Source: Nitrospirae bacterium GWC2_56_14
Lineage (GTDB): Bacteria > Nitrospirota > UBA9217
NCBI GenBank assembly: GCA_001803705.1
Contig: MHDY01000039.1
Location: forward strand, 1-7,678
Length of the DNA: 7,678 nucleotides
Direction: 5' to 3'
The position numbers and the translations under genes are program-made. Every line of letters begins with the position of its first letter. Positions within the stretch are counted from its first letter, which is position 1. The notes under the pieces are model-generated. The model was not told the origin of the DNA. It did not search any database and saw nothing but the letters and a program-made list of their open reading frames with translations. This document shows, piece after piece, positions 4,947 through 7,678 of the stretch.

Positions 4947-6305
4947 CTAGACGTACTCCCTCAGCATTTTGCTTCTGGCAGGATGGCGCAATTTCTTGAG
5001 CGCCTTGATCTCTATTTGCCGGATGCGCTCCCGCGTCAGGTTAAAGAACTTGCCAACCTCTTCGAGCGTATGCTCGCTGCCGACCCCGATACCGAACCGC
5101 ATCCTGATGATCTTTTCTTCCCGCTCGGACAGCGACGACAGCACCTGCTCGATGCGGTCGGACGCTTCGTTGTTCTCAAGGGTCTTGAACGGCGAAACGG
5201 ACTTCTCGTCGATAATGACGTCTTTCAATTCTTTTTCTTCCGACAGGATCGGCGTCTCCAGCGATACCGGCTCCTGGATTGCGCGCAGAATCTCGTTCAC
5301 CCGGACGACGGACAGCCCCATGAGCTTTGAAACTTCTTCAGGCGCGGGCTCCCGCCCCTTCTCCCGCATGAACTTGGCATAGATGCGGCTGATGCGGGTG
5401 CTCTCTTCGATCAGGTGTACCGGCAGCCGTATGGTCCGCGCCTGATCGAGGATCGCCCGGGTGATCCGCTGACGTATCCACCAGGTCGAATAGGTGCTGA
5501 ACTTGGTGCCCTTTCCCGACTCGTACCGGTCGGCCGACTTCATGAGTCCGATATTGCCTTCCTGGATCAGGTCGAGCAGGGTAAGTCCCCGGTTCACATA
5601 CTTTTTCGCGATCGAGACCACAAGCCTCAGATTGGCCTTGACGAGCTCATCCTTGGCCTGCTTGGCCTTTTCTTCCTCCGCCTCGATCCGGCGAACCATG
5701 TCCCGGATGGTCTCTTCGTCCATCCCGAGACGATCTCCCTCAGTGCTGATGCCGCGCTCCAACTGCTTGCCCACAAAGAGAAGCTTCTTGATCAGCTTTT
5801 CGATCTCACGGTAGGACAGGCTCATCTGGTGGATCGTGGCTGTCGCGCGTGCCACATCCCGCCTTGCCATTTGCCGCTTGAAGCGGTTGTAACTCCGCAT
5901 GAAGTCGGCCTCATAGGACTCTCTCCACTCGCCGGGATAACGGAGAACGTCCTGCGCCTTCACCAAACCCTGCTTTATATTGATGCCCAGCGCGAGCACG
6001 CGAGGTATGGCAAGCGGGGAGTTCAGGGCGATCTCCTTAAGCGCGGCCTTTCCCTCCTCAAGCGCACGGACATACTGCTGCTCCTCCTCGATCTTGAGCA
6101 TGGGGAACCTGCCTACGTTCTTGAGATAGGTGTCAACAAGGTCGGCCCCTCCTACTTCCTCGGCAGCTTCCGCCACCTCAACAGGAGTCGGTTCCTCTTC
6201 TTCCTCCTCGTCCTCGGCAAACTCATCGGCAAGGTTTTCCAAAACATCCTCAGGCATGCCTTCTGGATAGCCTGTCTTTTCCTCTGATAGTGCGCTCTTG
6301 CTCAT
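4947..6305 (-). CDS. rpoD: Sigma-70 family RNA polymerase sigma factor, group 1 (RpoD-like)
   Basis: The 452-residue protein has the core of a primary sigma factor. An acidic N-terminal segment (six consecutive Glu at 33-38) replaces a full region 1.1. Region 1.2 starts near DLVDTYLK (55-62). A non-conserved region of about 110 residues follows. Regions 2.1-2.4 include NLRLVVSIAKKYVNRGL and FSTYSTWWIRQ (Trp275/Trp276), which melts and recognises the -10 box. Region 3 includes GREPAPEEV, and region 4.2 is a helix-turn-helix with TRERIRQIE (424-432) for the -35 box. The C-terminal LRHPARS resembles RpoD. It is shorter than the 613 residues of E. coli RpoD, and no dnaG or rpsU lies beside it, so a group 2 (RpoS-like) paralogue cannot be excluded. 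It is preceded by a good promoter and an AAGGAAAGG ribosome-binding site. Confidence 0.88.
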   Translation of the reverse strand: MSKSALSEEKTGYPEGMPEDVLENLADEFAEDEEEEEEPTPVEVAEAAEEVGGADLVDTYLKNVGRFPMLKIEEEQQYVRALEEGKAALKEIALNSPLAIPRVLALGINIKQGLVKAQDVLRYPGEWRESYEADFMRSYNRFKRQMARRDVARATATIHQMSLSYREIEKLIKKLLFVGKQLERGISTEGDRLGMDEETIRDMVRRIEAEEEKAKQAKDELVKANLRLVVSIAKKYVNRGLTLLDLIQEGNIGLMKSADRYESGKGTKFSTYSTWWIRQRITRAILDQARTIRLPVHLIEESTRISRIYAKFMREKGREPAPEEVSKLMGLSVVRVNEILRAIQEPVSLETPILSEEKELKDVIIDEKSVSPFKTLENNEASDRIEQVLSSLSEREEKIIRMRFGIGVGSEHTLEEVGKFFNLTRERIRQIEIKALKKLRHPARSKMLREYV

Positions 6306-6332
6306 AACCGCCGCCTTTCCTTCTCTGTTTCA

Positions 6333-6360
6333 AGTATAGCAAAACCCTTCAACGCGTCAA
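6333..6360 (-). promoter_or_regulatory. Sigma-70 promoter of the sigma factor gene
   Basis: On the minus strand TTGACG (plus positions 6355-6360) and TATACT (6333-6338) are separated by 16 bases, and TG sits one base ahead of the -10 box (TGCTATACT), so it is also an extended -10 element. Initiation near 6326 gives a leader of about 20 bases carrying AAGGAAAGG (6314-6322) eight bases before the ATG. It matches consensus well enough to be read by the housekeeping holoenzyme, and so possibly by its own product. Confidence 0.75.
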
Positions 6361-6447
6361 ACGCTAATTTTAATTTCACATCATGTATAGTGGGCGCGGA
6401 ATATGCAGTTGTGCGGCGTGATGTGCCTTTTACCTGCTTTCGCCCTC

Positions 6448-6472
6448 ATGCAGCAGGAGCCTGCATTCGAAT
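6448..6472. promoter_or_regulatory. Candidate operator cluster upstream of the permease promoter
   Basis: ATGCAG (6448-6453) and CTGCAT (6461-6466) form a perfect inverted repeat around seven bases. The adjoining ATTCGAAT (6465-6472) is a perfect 8-bp palindrome. Both lie directly upstream of the -35 box of the permease gene, a common position for activator or repressor binding. Such short symmetry can arise by chance. Confidence 0.3.
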
Positions 6473-6476
6473 TCTG

Positions 6477-6506
6477 TTGCTCTCAAACGCGGTTTTATAT
6501 TATAGT
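6477..6506 (+). promoter_or_regulatory. Sigma-70 promoter of the TauE/SafE permease gene, ATG near +1
   Basis: TTGCTC (6477-6482) and TATAGT (6501-6506) are separated by 18 bases, within an AT-rich -10 region. Seven bases (TGTGGGC) separate the -10 hexamer from ATG at 6514, and none of them forms a convincing Shine-Dalgarno. This again predicts a leaderless transcript and supports 6514 over the upstream in-frame ATG at 6403. Confidence 0.5.
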
Positions 6507-6513
6507 TGTGGGC

Positions 6514-7491
6514 ATGGACGCGTACTCAATGCTCTTCCCGGTATCGGGCGTCACGACCCCGGTGCTCCTTCCGCCGCTTGTTGCGCTTGTCGTATCAGCG
6601 TTCACCTCCATGGGAGGAGTATCCGGCGCCTTTATCCTGCTGCCGTTCCAGATGAGTGTTCTCGGCTTCACCAGCCCGGCGGTCAGTTCCACCAACTTCG
6701 TCTACAACATTGTTGCCATTCCGAGTGGTGTGTACCGTTATTTCAAAGAGGGCAGAATGGCCTGGCCGCTCGCGTGGATCGTTATCGCCGGCACCCTGCC
6801 GGGCGTGTTCATCGGGTATTACCTGCGCGTCTACTATCTGCCTGATCCGCGCACATTCAAGCTTTTCGTGGGATGCGTACTCCTCTATATCGGAGGACGC
6901 CTCCTCTATGAGATCTCGGGAAAGGCGCAGGCGGGCAGCAACAAGCTGAGCGAACTGGACCGGAAATTCGCGGAACAGAGCCGTCGTTTGAAGGAACAAC
7001 GGCATTCACGAACTGCCGCAGGCCTGCCCCCCGAGGCCGTGGTCAAGACCGTGCACTTCAGCCTGAGCCGGATAGAATATGAGTTCTGGGGTGAGCGCTT
7101 CGCGTTCAGTGTTCCAGCCATGTTCCTGCTCGCCATGGTCGTCGGTGTCATCGGCGGTACCTATGGCATCGGCGGCGGGGCGATCATCGCGCCCTTTTGC
7201 GTGGCCGTGTTTCAGCTGCCGGTCTACACCGTCGCCGGAGCAGCGCTGCTCGGTACGTTCCTGACCTCTATCGTGGGCGTTCTCTTCTACAGCCTCCTGC
7301 CGGCGGCAACGGGCGTACCTACCTCGCCGGACTGGGCGCTCGGTTTTCTCTTCGGTATCGGCGGCTTTGCAGGTATGTATATCGGCGCCCGCCTCCAGAA
7401 ATATGTCCCCCAAAAGTTCATCAAGGTTTCCCTCGGACTGATGATCATTTCCCTCGCCGCACGGTATATCCAGCAGTATTTCATCTTCTAG
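6514..7491 (+). CDS. TauE/SafE family permease (sulfite or organosulfur anion exporter family)
   Basis: The product has 325 residues with about eight hydrophobic segments arranged as two repeats of four, the TauE/SafE (formerly DUF81) plan. These inner-membrane proteins export small anions such as sulfite, sulfoacetate or other organic acids. The first repeat carries FTSMGGVSGAFILLPF, a relaxed form of the signature seen in the second repeat as GVIGGTYGIGGGAIIAPF. A hydrophilic, basic loop of about 65 residues (135-199) joins the halves and is long for the family. The start at 6514 gives MDAYSMLFPVSG, and transmembrane segment 1 begins soon after. An in-frame ATG at 6403 would add 37 residues with an odd cysteine-rich sequence across the promoter region, so I reject it. 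The transported substrate is unknown, and no sulfur genes adjoin it. Confidence 0.85.
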   Translation: MDAYSMLFPVSGVTTPVLLPPLVALVVSAFTSMGGVSGAFILLPFQMSVLGFTSPAVSSTNFVYNIVAIPSGVYRYFKEGRMAWPLAWIVIAGTLPGVFIGYYLRVYYLPDPRTFKLFVGCVLLYIGGRLLYEISGKAQAGSNKLSELDRKFAEQSRRLKEQRHSRTAAGLPPEAVVKTVHFSLSRIEYEFWGERFAFSVPAMFLLAMVVGVIGGTYGIGGGAIIAPFCVAVFQLPVYTVAGAALLGTFLTSIVGVLFYSLLPAATGVPTSPDWALGFLFGIGGFAGMYIGARLQKYVPQKFIKVSLGLMIISLAARYIQQYFIF

Positions 7492-7678
7492 CGTATATTC
7501 GACCGGCCTTACAGGAATCGAACGAAGATAAGGCGTGATGCGGGCAGGGCAGGTCCCGGGGAGAATCGATGCAGAGGTCCTTGAACAGTGGCGGTCGGGC
7601 GAGGAACTGTGGCAGGGCGATAACTGCAGGTGGCATACCGGTGATCTTTATAACGGCGCCGGCATGGAAATATGATGT
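7492..7678. other. Right-edge stretch without a firm gene
   Basis: Apart from the doubtful small open frame at 7538-7675, nothing is clear here. No hairpin with a T-run is visible after the permease stop, so its terminator was not found. A TATAAC at 7649-7654 lies 17 bases before two overlapping ATG codons at the extreme right edge (7672 and 7675), so the next gene could begin there, but too little sequence remains to tell. Confidence 0.4.
7538..7675 (+). CDS. Doubtful small ORF of 45 codons
   Basis: An ATG at 7538, preceded by AAGG about five bases upstream, opens a 45-residue frame ending in TGA at 7673-7675. The peptide starts MRAGQVPGRIDAEVLEQW and ends with a hydrophilic tail containing WHTGDLYN. 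I do not recognise it, and it has no detectable signal peptide or membrane segment. Its composition is protein-like and it lies downstream of the permease on the same strand, so it could be a small co-transcribed gene, a fragment of a decayed gene, or chance. Confidence 0.25.
   Translation: MRAGQVPGRIDAEVLEQWRSGEELWQGDNCRWHTGDLYNGAGMEI

Noticed and set aside
5415..6287. A 290-codon plus-strand open frame opposite the sigma factor gene
   Set aside because: The minus strand encodes an unmistakable sigma-70 factor; the plus-strand protein shows no family features.
6377..6425. CACATCA/TGATGTG inverted repeat with arms about 35 bases apart
   Set aside because: Seven-base arms this far apart are expected by chance and they align with no promoter element.
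6403..6513. A 37-residue N-terminal extension of the permease
   Set aside because: It overlaps the permease promoter and the palindrome cluster, is cysteine-rich and unlike a family N-terminus, while the ATG at 6514 fits both the promoter and the protein family.
1..7678. CRISPR array, tRNA, rRNA, prophage or toxin-antitoxin genes
   Set aside because: I looked for regularly spaced repeats, tRNA-like cloverleaf ends, transposase or integrase motifs and small paired genes, and saw none on either strand.

Overview
The window carries an ordinary bacterial chromosome segment of moderately high GC content with no prophage, insertion sequence, CRISPR array or RNA gene that I can support. The gene set is an EndoQ-type DNA repair nuclease, a PP-loop tRNA thiolation enzyme fused to an NFACT-R/DUF814 domain, two coupled small-molecule kinases, a housekeeping-like sigma-70 factor and a TauE/SafE permease. 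This suggests a free-living, probably anaerobic Gram-negative-type bacterium of the Nitrospirota or Desulfobacterota kind. That placement is impression only, since no tree could be built.

Layout, left to right. Positions 1-1263 (minus) hold an EndoQ family nuclease running off the left edge. A divergent intergenic stretch follows, with promoters for both flanking genes and a degenerate CGCAAAG-type repeat. Positions 1606-2604 (plus) encode the PP-loop/NFACT-R protein, closed by an intrinsic terminator whose loop contains the stop codon. Next comes a palindromic element of about 116 bp (2694-2809) just upstream of a two-gene operon: an aminoglycoside-phosphotransferase-fold kinase (2820-3905) and an APS-kinase-fold P-loop kinase (3902-4429), overlapping by ATGA. 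A small gene of unknown function (4499-4945) has its own strong promoter and ends one base from the convergent sigma factor gene (4947-6305, minus). Divergent from the sigma gene is a TauE/SafE permease (6514-7491). The last 187 bases hold at most a doubtful small ORF.

The genes do not form one pathway. The clearest functional unit is the coupled kinase pair, whose substrate is unknown. The most striking sequence-level pattern is in transcription starts. Three independent genes (EndoQ, the 4499 gene and the permease) have a good sigma-70 -10 box only 7-8 bases before their ATG and no Shine-Dalgarno sequence. This predicts leaderless mRNAs, while the sigma factor gene and the PP-loop gene in the same window have normal short leaders. 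The palindromic element ahead of the kinase operon, either a MITE-like repeat or a structured leader, is the other item most worth checking.
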